This document shows positions 1-10,631 of a stretch of DNA of 64,000 nucleotides, in pieces; the first letter of the stretch is position 1; the number at the start of each line of letters is the position of its first letter. The stretch lies in assembly GCF_000182565.1 (NCBI RefSeq), contig NW_015971541.1:1063039-1127038 (forward strand), written 5' to 3'. The translations under genes and the position numbers were made by a program. This stretch comes from Spizellomyces punctatus DAOM BR117. Taxonomy: Eukaryota > Chytridiomycota > Chytridiomycetes > Spizellomycetales > Spizellomycetaceae. Below the pieces are notes generated by a model that saw nothing but the letters and a program-made list of their open reading frames with translations, searched no databases and was not told where the DNA came from.

Positions 1-1964
1 GCATTATTAAGTCGGACATCCTCTGCCAATGACGCTGAACTGTCTGCGGAGCTGGCGAAAAAAGGGGGAGAAGGGAGCCAAAACCCAGCGAAAAAGTCAC
101 AGAAGGAAATGACGAAAGCTGAGAGGAGGGAGTTGCAGGTGTGTCTTGCGCTGATTAAGACATGGGACGTTGCTCTTGTGCAGACGACATGGATTATTTG
201 TTGTAGGAACGTCAAAGAGCGGAAAAGAAAGCGCGGGAGGCGGCTGGTATACCGAAACGACTGCCGAAACCGAAACAAGGCGGTGGAACGCCTGGTCAGA
301 CAGCAGCAGCAGGGTTTGCTGCACATAACGCACAGAATTCGCAGCCCGATATGAAGCAGCCATCCCCAAATGCAGCAGTATTACGAGTTGCTTCATCTAT
401 GCGGCTTGATGATCCCCGCAAACGTTCAAAAGCCCAAAAGCAGCAACCTGTAAACCGTCAGATTGCGCGCAAGCCTGTTGGTCTGTTCTCCCATCTTCCA
501 CAATACGAAAAGCATGATAACATGCAAGCACGATTGAAGAAGCAGGAAAATATCCACCCTGCGGTTTTAACATTAGGATTAAGATTTGCAGAATTTGTAA
601 TTGCAGGCGGGAATGCACGATGCATGGCCATGCTCCAGGCTTTTAAAAAGGTATTATCATACTGGTTTGCATCTATATCTCCTCATGGCAATATTAATCC
701 CTGTGAAGGTCATATCTGATTATGTGACTCCTGTTGGAATGTCTCTTCCACGACACCTACCCTCTGTTATTAGCAAGCAAGTTGATTTCCTCAGCAACAC
801 ACGTGTACTGGCAGCCAGTATGAAAACCGCCATCAGGGAACTGAAGAAGGAAATCTCGATATCATCCCCAGACACGCCTGATGAAGATGTAATGGCTCTA
901 TACTGCATACGAAAGAGCGATGGTCTGACACTTTGCGGTTTCTAGGCCAAGACGTATTTGATTGGTAAAATCGATGAGTTCATCGTGGAAAGGATCATTA
1001 CGGCAGGACGGGCGATCGCAGAAGAGGCTTTAGAGCAAAAGAAAAGCATCAAAGACGGGGATGTCATTTTGACATTCGGAAGGCAAGTGGTCCATTTGAT
1101 AGAGTGTTGATATGAAACGCAGGAGCTACAATCTTACATGGATATCCACATTAGATCATCAGTGGTCCTGCAACTTCTGTTGGCTGCCCATGCCAGAGGA
1201 ATTAATTTCAAGGTCATCGTTGCCGACGGACGGCCAAAGTTGGAAGGTTTGTTCATGGTCATTCCAGATGCGGTTTTGTCTGTCTTCTGATTATCCCCAA
1301 TTACTTGCTACTAGGAAAAGAAATATTAAAGTCGTTGGTTCACGCCGGAATTAGCTGTGCATACGTCTTCTGCACAGCGGTTCCCCTATTAATGAAGGAG
1401 GTCGGTCAAAGAATTGGGATGATGAAGCCATCCTCTACGCTTGTCATCTGATCTCATGTTGGTTCAGGTGACGAAAGTCATAATCGGTGCTAGTGCGGTG
1501 CTCGCAAACGGGGCAGTTCTTTCACGGGTTGGGACGTCTGTGGTCTGCAATGCAGCCAAAGAACTGCAGGTTCCCGTCATTGTATTGTGTGAGAGTTACA
1601 AGTTCTCAGAAGAAGTGCGACTTGATTCCTTTACCTGGAATGAAATTGGTCTGTTACCTAGTTGTCTCTTGGTCCCTTCTTCTGTTGACTTAGATTTCCT
1701 ACTACAGGTAACCCAGATGAACTGGTAGACGTTTCGAACCGAGCACCATCAGAACACGCCTTCAACGCATCTACAGGTGGCTTTCAATCCGATGAAGCAG
1801 GTGTCATCGGTTGCTGGCGATCCGTGGATAAGCTTAAACTCTTGAATCTCCACTACGATGTGACACCTGCACATTTTGTCACTGCCTTGATATGCGAACA
1901 TGGAACTGTGCCAAGTACTTGTGCATTGACGATTGCCCGGCTTGCGGCCGAGAAGAGCGCATAA
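1..1964 (+). CDS. GCD2: Translation initiation factor eIF2B subunit delta (5' end outside window)
   Basis: Regulatory subunit of eIF2B, the guanine-nucleotide exchange factor for eIF2; cytosolic. Read in frame from base 1, the coding exons are 1-138, 207-650, 709-888, 946-1082, 1155-1246, 1315-1400, 1468-1648 and 1708-1964. They give 504 residues with no upstream start in the window. The charged N-terminal part (MTKAERRELQ, then a Lys/Arg-rich stretch) precedes the conserved alpha/beta/delta Rossmann-like domain. Recognisable blocks are IKDGDVILTFGRSS, INFKVIVADGRPKLEG, KVIIGASAVLANGAVLSRVG, VPVIVLCESYKF and LLNLHYDVTP, all typical of eIF2B delta rather than alpha or beta. The intron 1083-1154 seems to use a GC donor (AG/GCAAGT) because only that junction restores the conserved FGRSS. 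The stop is TAA at 1962-1964. Confidence 0.95.
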
Positions 1965-2720
1965 AAGAGTTATTGTTTTGCATGTACATGAGAGGGATGG
2001 GAGTGATTGGTCGGTTTTTTTGCACAGTGCCTAGGCAGGCGTTACAATACATAAACACTACACCACTAGACCATCATTCCATCCGCTGCACATTATGTCT
2101 ATCTTGAATCGAGCAATGATTTATTATTATGTGAGCTCCGGAGTCGTAAGGCGGACTACCACAAGTAGGGTTTCGACCTGATAATGGCAGCCCAAGGGCC
2201 TTATAAACTCCGTAAGAGAGCTGGCGTTCTCGATACTGGAAAGACAGATGCGAGCAGGTTTATTACCGTTGAACACCCGCTAAAAAGTTGATAGCTACAA
2301 GTAACTTGTATGCCAGTGAAGGCAGTAGCGCTCCGCCATAGGCATTTACTGCATAGTCTGAGATGATGACATAGGACGATGAGATTTAAAAGTCCAGGAT
2401 GGGCAGCTTGTCTATCGACCAAATAATAAGTGCTCATTGCCATGAAGCGAGAAAATAGAATAATGGGTAAAGGCTGCACCATTTATTGAAAATATATAGG
2501 GACTCAGTACACCTCACCAAACCCTGTTGGATCTTTTCTTTCCTGCACGCTGTACCTAATATCGTCTGTCTAAGCACGCATACAAAGTAACACATCGACC
2601 TTGTCTCTCAGTCATTGATTTGGTTGCATTACGTCCCAACCGATGTCCCATGATAAACAAAATGCAACTCTCTCCCATAGGTTGGTTCTGCGTGAACCAC
2701 AGTACCGCACCTCAAGGTAC
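1965..2720. other. Intergenic stretch, no gene seen
   Basis: Only short, uncharacteristic open frames on both strands. A fragment near 2145-2185 has a T-arm-like 'ggtttcgacc' but no pairing stems, so no tRNA is called. It leads into the repeat array beginning near 2721. Confidence 0.4.
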
Positions 2721-3160
2721 CACAGATGCCCAGGACAATATTAAACCCTCCCATGGAAATCATATGCTGGATGCCCAAGGTACTGCAAGATAATATCAAA
2801 CATTCCCGTGGAAACGTACATCCTGGCATCCATGGGAGGGCAAGACAATATCAATGCATGAGCTCACATAATCTCAGCCAAGGGTCGGTTGCTCGCTGTG
2901 ACCCAAGGCACTGCAAGACAATATCAAACATGCCCATGGAAACGTACGTCGTGGCATCCATGGGAGGGCAAGACAATATCAACGCATAAACTCACATAAT
3001 CTCAGCCAAGGGTCAGTTGCTCGCTTTGACCCAAGGCACTGCAAGACAATATCAAACCCGCCCGCCCGTGGAGCTCATGTAACCTCGGCAACCATGGGAT
3101 GGCACGACAATATCAAAGCCTCCCATGGAACTCAGATACCCTCAGCTTGGGACACTTTTG
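2721..3160. repeat. Tandem repeat with 128-bp period (minisatellite-like)
   Basis: The phrase 'cccaaggyactgcaaga' recurs at 2774, 2902 and 3030, an exact 128-bp spacing. Each unit has two related halves, both carrying 'caaga(c/t)aatatcaa' followed by a 'cccatgga'-type word, so the array is itself built from about 64-bp half-units. Diverged half-units flank it: one at about 2728-2773 upstream, and at 3058-3135 downstream where the pattern decays. The period is not a multiple of three and no frame stays open throughout, so it looks non-coding. Confidence 0.85.
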
Positions 3161-3920
3161 CCCGGTGGGGACAGTTTCGCGTCAGCATTTGGGGAGGTCC
3201 TGCTCCGTGTCAAAACCGCTGTTTCTCGGCTACTGAGCGTTGTAATCCATGCGTTCCGCCTTTGAATGCACACGCTTGTTGGACAAGTGCCCTTCTCTCG
3301 CAATAGCTGTAGCAACGATTACCTTTTAAAAGGGCCTCGGTGGTTAAACCTCGGAAATAACGTCTGATATACCAGAGTATGTTTTCAGCAGTTCTCAACC
3401 CTACCAAACTCACGGGGGATTTTTGTGGCCTCGCTCACCCCCAAAAAAACGTCGGAGTTGAGCTGTCGCTTTCCCTCGAGAAATGCTTTGGAAAGGGCCC
3501 GAGGGGAAGGAAGAAGGAGGTTTCCAAATAGAGTCGCGTCATCATGTAATCAAAAGTCCGAGAACGTTCATTATTTTCCCACGTCCAATTCCTCGCTGTT
3601 TTCAACCATTTTTTGTTATATTTTTATTCTGACAGCAGTACAAAAGCCGTTCTGCTCGCTTTTAACCTTGTCCTGGTCGTCACTGTCGTCGTCGTCGTCG
3701 TCGTCGTCGTTGCCGTGCGGGTTCATATGTGCGACTGCGCTGTCCACGCGCGAGCGTTCTAAAGGCTGACGCGATGTCCCCTTCCATCTCTTTGCCCCCT
3801 GAGATCTTCTTCATAATGACAACGCCAATTATCCCCTGCACGTTTCTCTTTTTTCTCTTTGGACTTGCATGCCGCAATTTGAGTGACGTTTTTCCTTTTT
3901 TCCTTTCTGCTTCTGAGGTC
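3161..3920. other. Intergenic stretch with simple (tcg)n run
   Basis: No recognisable gene. A perfect trinucleotide run of cgt/tcg lies at about 3679-3710. The sequence becomes pyrimidine-rich on the + strand towards 3900, just before the TATA-like box. Confidence 0.4.
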
Positions 3921-3962
3921 TATAAAAAGGCAGCGCTTTTTCCTCCCCCCCCCCCCCCCACC
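3921..3962 (+). promoter_or_regulatory. TATA-like box followed by poly-C/pyrimidine tract
   Basis: 'tataaaaagg' at 3921-3930 is followed within about 15 bp by a run of 14-15 C residues, then a long CT-rich leader (about 3962-4180) ending in splice-site-like words. This resembles the core promoter and leader of an expressed transcript reading right into the repeat blocks. No protein of known family follows, so the product, if any, is unknown. Confidence 0.4.
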
Positions 3963-4183
3963 GTACTCTCAGCTCATCGCACACTCGCTCTTCGAGATAG
4001 TCTTATCACGCCATCTGCCATCGCCCATTCTTATCAACTATATTCACCTCCCGGGTCCTCCCGGGTTGTCTACACTGTCTGCGCGCCGCTGCGCTTAACC
4101 AACACGACCTCAACGCGACTTGTCTACAGTGTCTGGCACTGGCAACTCGGCTCCCAGCCTGTGTCCCTCTCATCATCCAGTAT

Positions 4184-4545
4184 CGACGCTCCAAGTCTTC
4201 CGCCTCATCCCTTCTCTGCGGCCTGGGATGCCTATTATCGCCATCCTCTTCCTTGTTGCTGGGCATCGACCTTTCTATCCCTGGCCCGCCAGTATCCATT
4301 CTCGACGCTCTAAGTCTTCCTCCTCATCCCTTCTCTGCGGCCTGGGATGCCTATTATCACCATCCTCTTCCTTGTTGCTGGGCATCGACCTTTCTATCCC
4401 TGGCCTGCCAGTATCCATTCGCGACGCTCTAAGTCTTCCTCCTCATCCCTTCTCTACGGCCGGAGATGTCTATTATCACCATCCTCTTCCTTGTTGCTGG
4501 GCATCGACCTTTCTATCCCTGGCCCGCCAGTATCCATTCTCTTCA
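4184..4545 (+). repeat. Tandem repeat with 119-bp period (3 copies)
   Basis: 'cgacgctc(c/t)aagtcttcc' starts at 4184, 4303 and 4422, exactly 119 bp apart. Copies are nearly identical and include 'gttgctgggcatcgaccttt'. Since 119 is not divisible by three, each copy changes reading frame, which argues against a coding role. The third copy passes directly into the 149-bp block. Confidence 0.85.
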
Positions 4546-4790
4546 TCCTAGGAGGCTTCGCCACCGATCAAGATCATCGATTTTCCGTTCCCGACAGGTC
4601 TTCGGAAGGAACCATCGGCGTGTTCTCACCTTGAGTTTCCTCTTGCTGAGCATCGATCTTTCTATTCCAGGCCGGCCAGCATCCATTCTCTTCATCTTCG
4701 GAGGCTTTGGCACCGATCAAGATCATCGACTTTCTGCTTTCCGACAGGTCTTCGGAAGGAACCATCGGCGTGATTCTCACCTTGAGGTAT
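4541..4790 (+). repeat. Direct repeat with 149-bp spacing (2 copies, second shorter)
   Basis: 'cttcatc' followed by 'ggaggctt' begins at 4541 and again at 4690. Both copies contain 'caccgatcaagatcatcga' and 'aggtcttcggaaggaaccat' and end in 'tctcaccttgag'. The linker of the first copy reuses the 'gagcatcgatctttctatt' word of the 119-bp repeat, so the two families share ancestry. The second copy ends at a good donor-like site (GAG/GTATGT at 4786) with an acceptor-like 'acatcacag' near 4853. Confidence 0.75.
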
Positions 4791-4934
4791 GTCTTTGGAT
4801 TCGACTACTTGCTCATACTCGTCACATTGTTCACAACATCCTGGACATCACAGTGATCCAGTCTCCGACCTTTCCCATCTCGACATCGACTGGTCTGGGG
4901 TATGACATTAAAACTACCCTCGGCGTGTGGCAGG

Positions 4935-5234
4935 GCGTCGTCAAAAAGAAGTGCGAAACCGCCGGCGGTTGGCACGTCGTCAAACAAGAAAAAGGCCCGG
5001 CGTGTGTGGGCGTCGTCAAAGAGAAGTGCGAAACCACCGGCGGTTGGCACGTCTTCAAACAAGAAAAAGGCCCGGCGTGTGTGGGCGTCGTCAAAGAGAA
5101 GTGCGAAACCACCGGCGGTTGGCACGTCGTCAAACAAGAAAAAGGCCCGGCGTGTGTGGGCGTCGTCAAAGAGAGGTGCGAAACCACCGGCGGTTGGCCC
5201 ACGTCGTCAAACAAGAAAAAGGCCCGGCGCGGGT
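4935..5234. repeat. Tandem repeat with 75-bp period (4 copies)
   Basis: 'gcgtcgtcaaa' begins at 4935, 5010, 5085 and 5160. Each unit carries two 'cgtcgtcaaa' words, around 'gtgcgaaacc' and 'caccggcggttggcacg', and copies differ at only a few bases. The unit is 25 codons long and free of stops in all three + frames and at least two - frames, so long open frames on both strands here follow automatically and are not evidence of coding. In one + frame the unit reads VVKEKCETTGGWHVVKQEKG and on to PACVG. A degenerate fifth copy trails to about 5270. Confidence 0.85.
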
Positions 5235-5270
5235 GGTTAGGGAGAACGTGTCGTCAAACAAGTAAAGGCA

Positions 5271-6786
5271 GGGTGGACTCCCAGTCGAGGTACGTTCAAA
5301 TTTCGAGGTAATATCGCAAAAGGTTGTGAACATACTGTCATGAAGGGAAACAGCGTGTGGTGCGGGAGAACTCCATATCATTGCTGCGCTGAGCTTGCCG
5401 GATGTCAAGGATGTGGGACGGTTACAACTAACGGAAAAGTGACAAGATTGTTCTTCGGCTCTATTGGATTGTCTGCCCTGTGCCGTGGACGGCAGATGGT
5501 ACGTGCTGTTTTTCGAACTTCTCAATTCTTCATATGATCTTGACCAAGTGAAGATCTCTACGTGCAGTGGCTGTGGACATGACGTTTCGGTTCGCGTTAA
5601 GGCATATCCATTTCATGAGTATTGAAGGGAATGTCGATATGCGCTTTTCATTCCCTGGGTTTTCGCTAATCACTGGCTCTGCCAAGGAGGGTTTTTCGAC
5701 AGCATCGCATCTTCCCTCTAAGTAGCGTTAAAAACGCAGAAGTCGCTCGTTGCGTTTTTTCCGTCAATCTATTTCTTAGTCACCTTTTTGTGCGGCTGAG
5801 CATCTAGAGTACAGCGAAAGTTGCCCGTGCTGATGGCGATTAATTACTCGCTGCTCTGTCCTTTTTGGAGTCCGGAACAAGATGTAAGAGATGCCTCGAC
5901 AATCTGAAAATACACTGACACGGAATCAAATAAAGGACCTGATGGCAGCGACAGAAGACGCTGACGGCCGTGTGTCTGCACCCAGACGACGGGCCCCATC
6001 AACCCACCAACGTCGTCCCGTTCTTGAACAGACATCTCACTTTCTCGGGTGCTCATGGAATAGGACGTACAGTTCAGGCGGCCACTCTACTTTCTGGGGG
6101 CCAAACCAATGAACAGTGAAACACGTCAAATATCATGTAGGTGCCAGCGGGATTTCTATCTAATGGTCGTTACAGATACTGCTATAAGAATCATCGTAGC
6201 GCCTAGATAAAGCAGGGACGTTTTTTGCTAACCCGAATATTTTTTGTCGGCAGCGTGAGGAGGGGCATCGTTAATTGAACTTGATAACATTTTGTCGCCT
6301 CTTCAACTGAATTAATTCGTCAATCATGAAGAGCAAAGTCGCAGTCTTTGTATTCGCTGACTTGCAGTCGATCAATATTTTCTAGGGACATCCTGACAAA
6401 CGGTACGTAGAGTCTGGGACGTCTCTTGGCGGGTCTCTTTGACACGTCGATCAGAAGTGAGAGTAACGCGAAACGCGTGTGGACATGACTGGTAGTGTAT
6501 GTCCGATGATGTCGGACAAACCAATATCTGCGCCGCTCGTCGGCAACTGACGGCGGTTGTAAACGAAATGCACGGCAGTGAGCGTGGGCATGTTTTGGTT
6601 GCCACCCGTGAAGGAGGCCGCCTGCTACGCCGTGCGAGGGAAAAATGCTTCCATCTTTCCCCCTCGCAGGTTATTAATGTGTTAAAACCACTTGTAATGT
6701 TCCACTGTAATGGGATCGATCCAATATTCAATCGTATGAGGTTGCCTGATTGATACGAGTCCAGCTATTTTACTTTGCATACCACC
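5271..6786. other. Mostly intergenic; one Cys-rich short ORF
   Basis: A 53-codon + strand frame at 5340-5498 (MKGNSVWCGRTPYHCC, then GCQGCGTV) ends at a strong donor-like GTACGT. Downstream at about 5570, 'tgcagtggctgtggacatgacg' can encode a similar CSGCGHDV motif, but no splice phase joins them. Another short + frame at 5891-6112 is unremarkable. The last 700 bp are probably the RPB3 upstream region. Confidence 0.3.
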
Positions 6787-7795
6787 ATGGATATCGACCC
6801 CAGCATCACCTTTGCGGATGCTTCAGGTCCCCAGGTTGCGATTCGGGAGATAACAAAGACCACAGTTAGCTTTGTTTTAAGCAATACGGAATTAGCTCTT
6901 GCCAATGCTTTGCGACGGGTAATGATCGCTGAGGTGCCTACAATGGCAATCGATTTGGTCGAGATCGAGGCGAATACGGTACGTTGATGAGGGCATAATT
7001 ACTAGGTGGAGTTGTTCAGCGCTGGAGGGGAGAAACAGAGCTGTTCTTCTGGAGGAGCTTGGTCGCGCCAATGCATTTGCATCCAGTCTGGCTAACCAGT
7101 AAAATATCCCACCGTAGACGGTCCTCTCAGATGAGTTCATTGCTCACCGATTAGGCTTGATACCGCTTGTCTCTACGGACGTCAAGCGTATAAATTACAC
7201 CCGCGACTGCTCCTGCACTCAGTACTGCGATAGATGTTCTGTCGAATTCAAACTCAATGTATCCTGCCAGAACGATCCGACCCGCGAGGTTCATTCCCGC
7301 GATCTTATCTCAAGTCATCCCACCATTGTACCGTACCTGGAAACACCTGATGACAAGGGTGTATTGCTGGTGAAACTTAAGAGGGGGGAGGATTTACGAA
7401 TACGCTGTATAGCGAAGAAGGGAACAGCGAAGGAACATGCAAAGTGGGCACCCTGCACGGGTATTGCTTTCGAGTATGATCCGCATAACAAATTGCGGCA
7501 TACAACGTATTGGTATGAGGAGGATATGAAGGGAGAATGGCCAAAGAGTGCACATGCGGATGAGGAGCCAGAACCCAAAGACGGTGAACCATTTGATTAC
7601 AAAGCGAAACCGGATAGGTTTTATTTCACAGTAGAGTCTACGGGAGCATTGGAGCCAAGAGATATTGTGGTGGGAGCGCTGGATGTCTTGCGATCGAAAC
7701 TGGCGCAGCTGCAGCTTGCGCTGCAAAGTATAGCAAATGAGCAAGGCGAGGTGGCAATTCCAGTAGATGATGCAGTCCCAGGTGGATATTATTAA
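6787..7795 (+). CDS. RPB3: RNA polymerase II subunit RPB3
   Basis: Alpha-like subunit that forms the RPB3-RPB11 assembly platform of RNA polymerase II; nuclear. Exons 6787-6978 and 7118-7795 give 289 residues (human 275, yeast 318). The start is MDIDPSITF; an in-frame ATG 12 bp upstream is not needed. Conserved features are [20 protein letters not shown], the block across the intron ([19 protein letters not shown]), and the small zinc loop C95-x-C97-x3-C101-x2-C104. The 3' exon contains [16 protein letters not shown] and the typical [10 protein letters not shown] and [10 protein letters not shown] segments. The single intron (139 nt, GTACGT...TAG) lies at a phase that restores the conserved Thr-Thr-Val-Leu. 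Confidence 0.96.
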
Positions 7796-9073
7796 TGAAA
7801 TTTGGATGAAGTCTATTGTGTGCTGCATGGGCCCAAAGACACATGCTGTGTCCGATAATCTGCGATGAAGATGTCACCTCGCGCAAATATTGTGTTGAAG
7901 TCCGTAAGAATTTGGCGATTGAGCATCAGTGATATTATGTTATCGTATGTTATGTTACTGTCTATCCATATACTGCGATTTATTACTTTAGGTTGGAGTC
8001 AACCTTCCAGTGAGACTCTTGATGATAGGCTTAGTGATCGACGCACTCCCGTCATACTCGCACTATTCTGTACCAAACACTCTCACGGTGCATTCTTCCG
8101 ACTGTACCGGATTTGTCATCTCTTGTGTCGTCTCTAAAACCTTGCAATACTATAGAATATTAAGGGATATCGAAACGCCACCATCGAGATGAGCTATTAT
8201 TCTCGCAGTACTTCACCCTGGTTGACCAACGTTGCCCAGGTGGGCACGTTCCCAGATATCCACCAAAGTAAGCGATATTTTCTCAACAGCTAATAGATCC
8301 CCTGGAAGAAAGCATTAGAAGCGCCGATTAGCCGCGGACTGTTTGTTAAGTTGGCACAGTCGAATATGGTATGATAGTGTGCAGCCTTCACTGAATATAG
8401 AATAATGGGTTGCAGGTGAGCTTCTTGCCTAAGATCGGGATCATTGGCACATCCACTGGTAATACAGGAGCAAGGAACAAGCACAAGCCAGGATGGTTGG
8501 CATAAAAACATATGACGGCCATCCAATGACGCTGGACATCAGCATTAACCTATGGCTTCTAGTCCACATTGTTGATCGCTGCGACAGGATCTCCGGACAG
8601 GTCACAGTACCGAACGACAAAACTTACATGTATTTCATGTGTTGATGTGTCATTGCCATCCAACCATGATGGTAAATGAGCAGAATGCAAAGATCTTTCG
8701 GTAGCCGTTGGCGGAGGGTCTCCGTGTCGATGCACCGTTCTGGGTGTTGGAGGGTACAATGACATGATCTTGTTTCAGAAGATCAAATGATGACAAAATA
8801 ACCCCCAAAGGTCGCTGATCTGGTTGAGACAAACTGGTAATAATTATTTGCAGAACGAACGAACGCTGGGAGAACATTGAAGGTGGAGGTTTCAGGCTGA
8901 CCGGCGCAGCGGAGGGTAAAAATCGGTGGTGCTGCCGATGTGACAGCACTTTCGAGCCATGAGCAATTCCCATCGTCTGGGTGTGTGCTATTGTCGTCTC
9001 CAATAACTGCCGATTTACTTTCTAAACGTACCTTACACGCTCATCTTACTGTTGTAGTTCGCAAGTCGCCAGT
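7796..9073. other. Long intergenic stretch, possible gene relic
   Basis: Nothing identifiable. A + frame from ATG 8189 (MSYYSRSTSPWLTNVAQVG) stops after 34 codons, and a second + segment at about 8416-8505 reads STGNTGARNKHKPGWLA before TAA. Both look protein-like but no splice phase joins them. The last 100 bp are the presumed promoter of the secreted-protein gene. Confidence 0.3.
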
Positions 9074-10302
9074 ATGAAGATTTTCTTGTTTGCCGCTCTC
9101 AGCGTGGTTATTGGCATCTTCTGTGCTACTACTTCATATGCGGCCCCGCCTCATGTACCTCTGGTATCTTCATGCTTTTGATTTGTTTAGACTTCCTTGT
9201 GCGCTAAACGCCCTTCGCCCCTGATTTTCATATAGATCCATGCAGCAGGTCTCGGCCACCCTGTTAATCATCGACCCGGCAGAGCCAAGGCCGATGTTGC
9301 TGGTTATCGGTACCCTGTGCAAAAAAATCAAGTGCAGAACAGCGGACTGCAGCAGGAGCAGAAGAATAAGAATAACTTTGCGAATCAGCAGAAGAACTTT
9401 GATCATCTCCGTAATCAGCACAAGCACCAAGATGTCGCTCAGCAAACTGATCAAACCGATGTTGACGGACAGTGTATCATGACCTATGAGAACTGGTATA
9501 TATGCCTTTGTGATATCATCTTCACTTTCAGCGGTCTGCACTGCTAAAGATCACTATTTTCCAAGGAATAATTATGTCGATTGGGATCTGCAACAAGCCA
9601 AACAAAACTTCAAAGACATGAAGAAAAAGGCGCAGAATAATTTGAGTAACGATGAAATCAACCAACTAAAGAAGTTGGCTGAACGTAACCGCAATGCCCT
9701 AGGACAGCAGCAATGCGTTCTCACCTACAATCAACTACAGATTTACGAGCGGTTCGTGTTCTCCGCAAAATGGTAAATGTTTCTGTATCAACTAACAACA
9801 ACTACAGTCAAGCCAAGGCTCGCGACCAGTATGATAGAGTTCAGGGAAACCAGAAATCGACAAAGAAGGACGGTAACAAGTACTCTAACAACAACATCCA
9901 GCAACAGCAGACCGACGCTGGGAACTTTGACTACCAACTTGGTATAATGGAGTAAGTACATTTCCACGCTGCGTGATATGGTATTCTGAACCTGATCTTC
10001 AAATTGCGACACTAAGTCGCTTCTGTCTTGTCACCTACAATGCGCAATGGCAAAACCTCGACAATGAGCTCACAGCCGATCGCAAAACTACCCAGAAACT
10101 GCTGGATTATGCCAAAAATAAAGGCCAAGAATACTACAACATCAAGCAACCTAAACCGGACGGATACGAGAATCAGCAAAAGAACCAGAAAAATCAAAAT
10201 GATCAATATCTCAACCGAGCCTGCATGGTTTTTGACTTTCAGATCAATTTGTATACGCAATGGCTCGCCAACTACGGCATCAATCTGGGGAAGAATATTT
10301 GA
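9074..10302 (+). CDS. Secreted N/Q/K-rich repeat protein of unknown function
   Basis: Exons 9074-9163, 9236-9495, 9566-9772, 9808-9951 and 10017-10302 give 328 residues. It opens with a clear signal peptide (MKIFLFAALSVVIGIFCATT, cleavage likely after SYA). The mature chain is very rich in Asn, Gln and Lys, with heptad-like helices. Four modules each begin with a Cys motif: CIMTY, CVLTY, CLVTY and CMVFD, at roughly residues 110, 170, 235 and 305. Introns fall close to the module boundaries and all four internal junctions after the first are in the same phase (2), suggesting exon duplication. No family is recognised; a secreted surface or adhesive role is only inference. The acceptor chosen for exon 3 (9565/9566) is the one that keeps frame; an upstream acceptor would truncate the protein. 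Confidence 0.75.
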
Positions 10303-10631
10303 CTAAAAAGTCCACTGACGACGCGGTGGGAAGAGTGCGGATAGTCGTAGTTGCTAGTTCTCTTGGTCTATTCATAGCCATATGTAGTAAACGATATCTA
10401 GTAAAGTGCACCATCTAGTGGAGTATTCAAATGATTCAGTACTTTTGTCGTGGTGAAAGCCTTGAGCTGTTGCATAACATGATTCCATCCACATCGAATG
10501 CCACTCGAATGGCCTAAGGCCCTGCGAATAGGTTGGGAACTGGAATTACGTGTTTAGTTCAGTGGCAATCTTACCTGCGCGACATCCGATTCTTACAATT
10601 GACTGTATATTGAAGAAAGCAAAGTAGGAAC
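10303..10631. other. Intergenic, 3' end / RPN10 upstream region
   Basis: No gene or distinct element seen between the secreted-protein stop codon and the RPN10 start codon, which share orientation. Confidence 0.4.

Noticed and set aside
2140-2190. tRNA gene
   Set aside because: A T-loop-like 'ggtttcgacc' is present but acceptor, D and anticodon stems do not pair.
3425-3877. Protein gene over the (tcg)n run
   Set aside because: Frames here owe their length to a trinucleotide repeat and pyrimidine-rich sequence; no domain or splice pattern.
4935-5234. CRISPR-like array
   Set aside because: Units are nearly identical along their whole 75 bp with no unique spacers, and the genome is eukaryotic.
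4805-5265. Overlapping long ORFs on both strands
   Set aside because: They are produced by the 75-bp stop-free repeat; a repeat whose length is a multiple of three opens several frames automatically.
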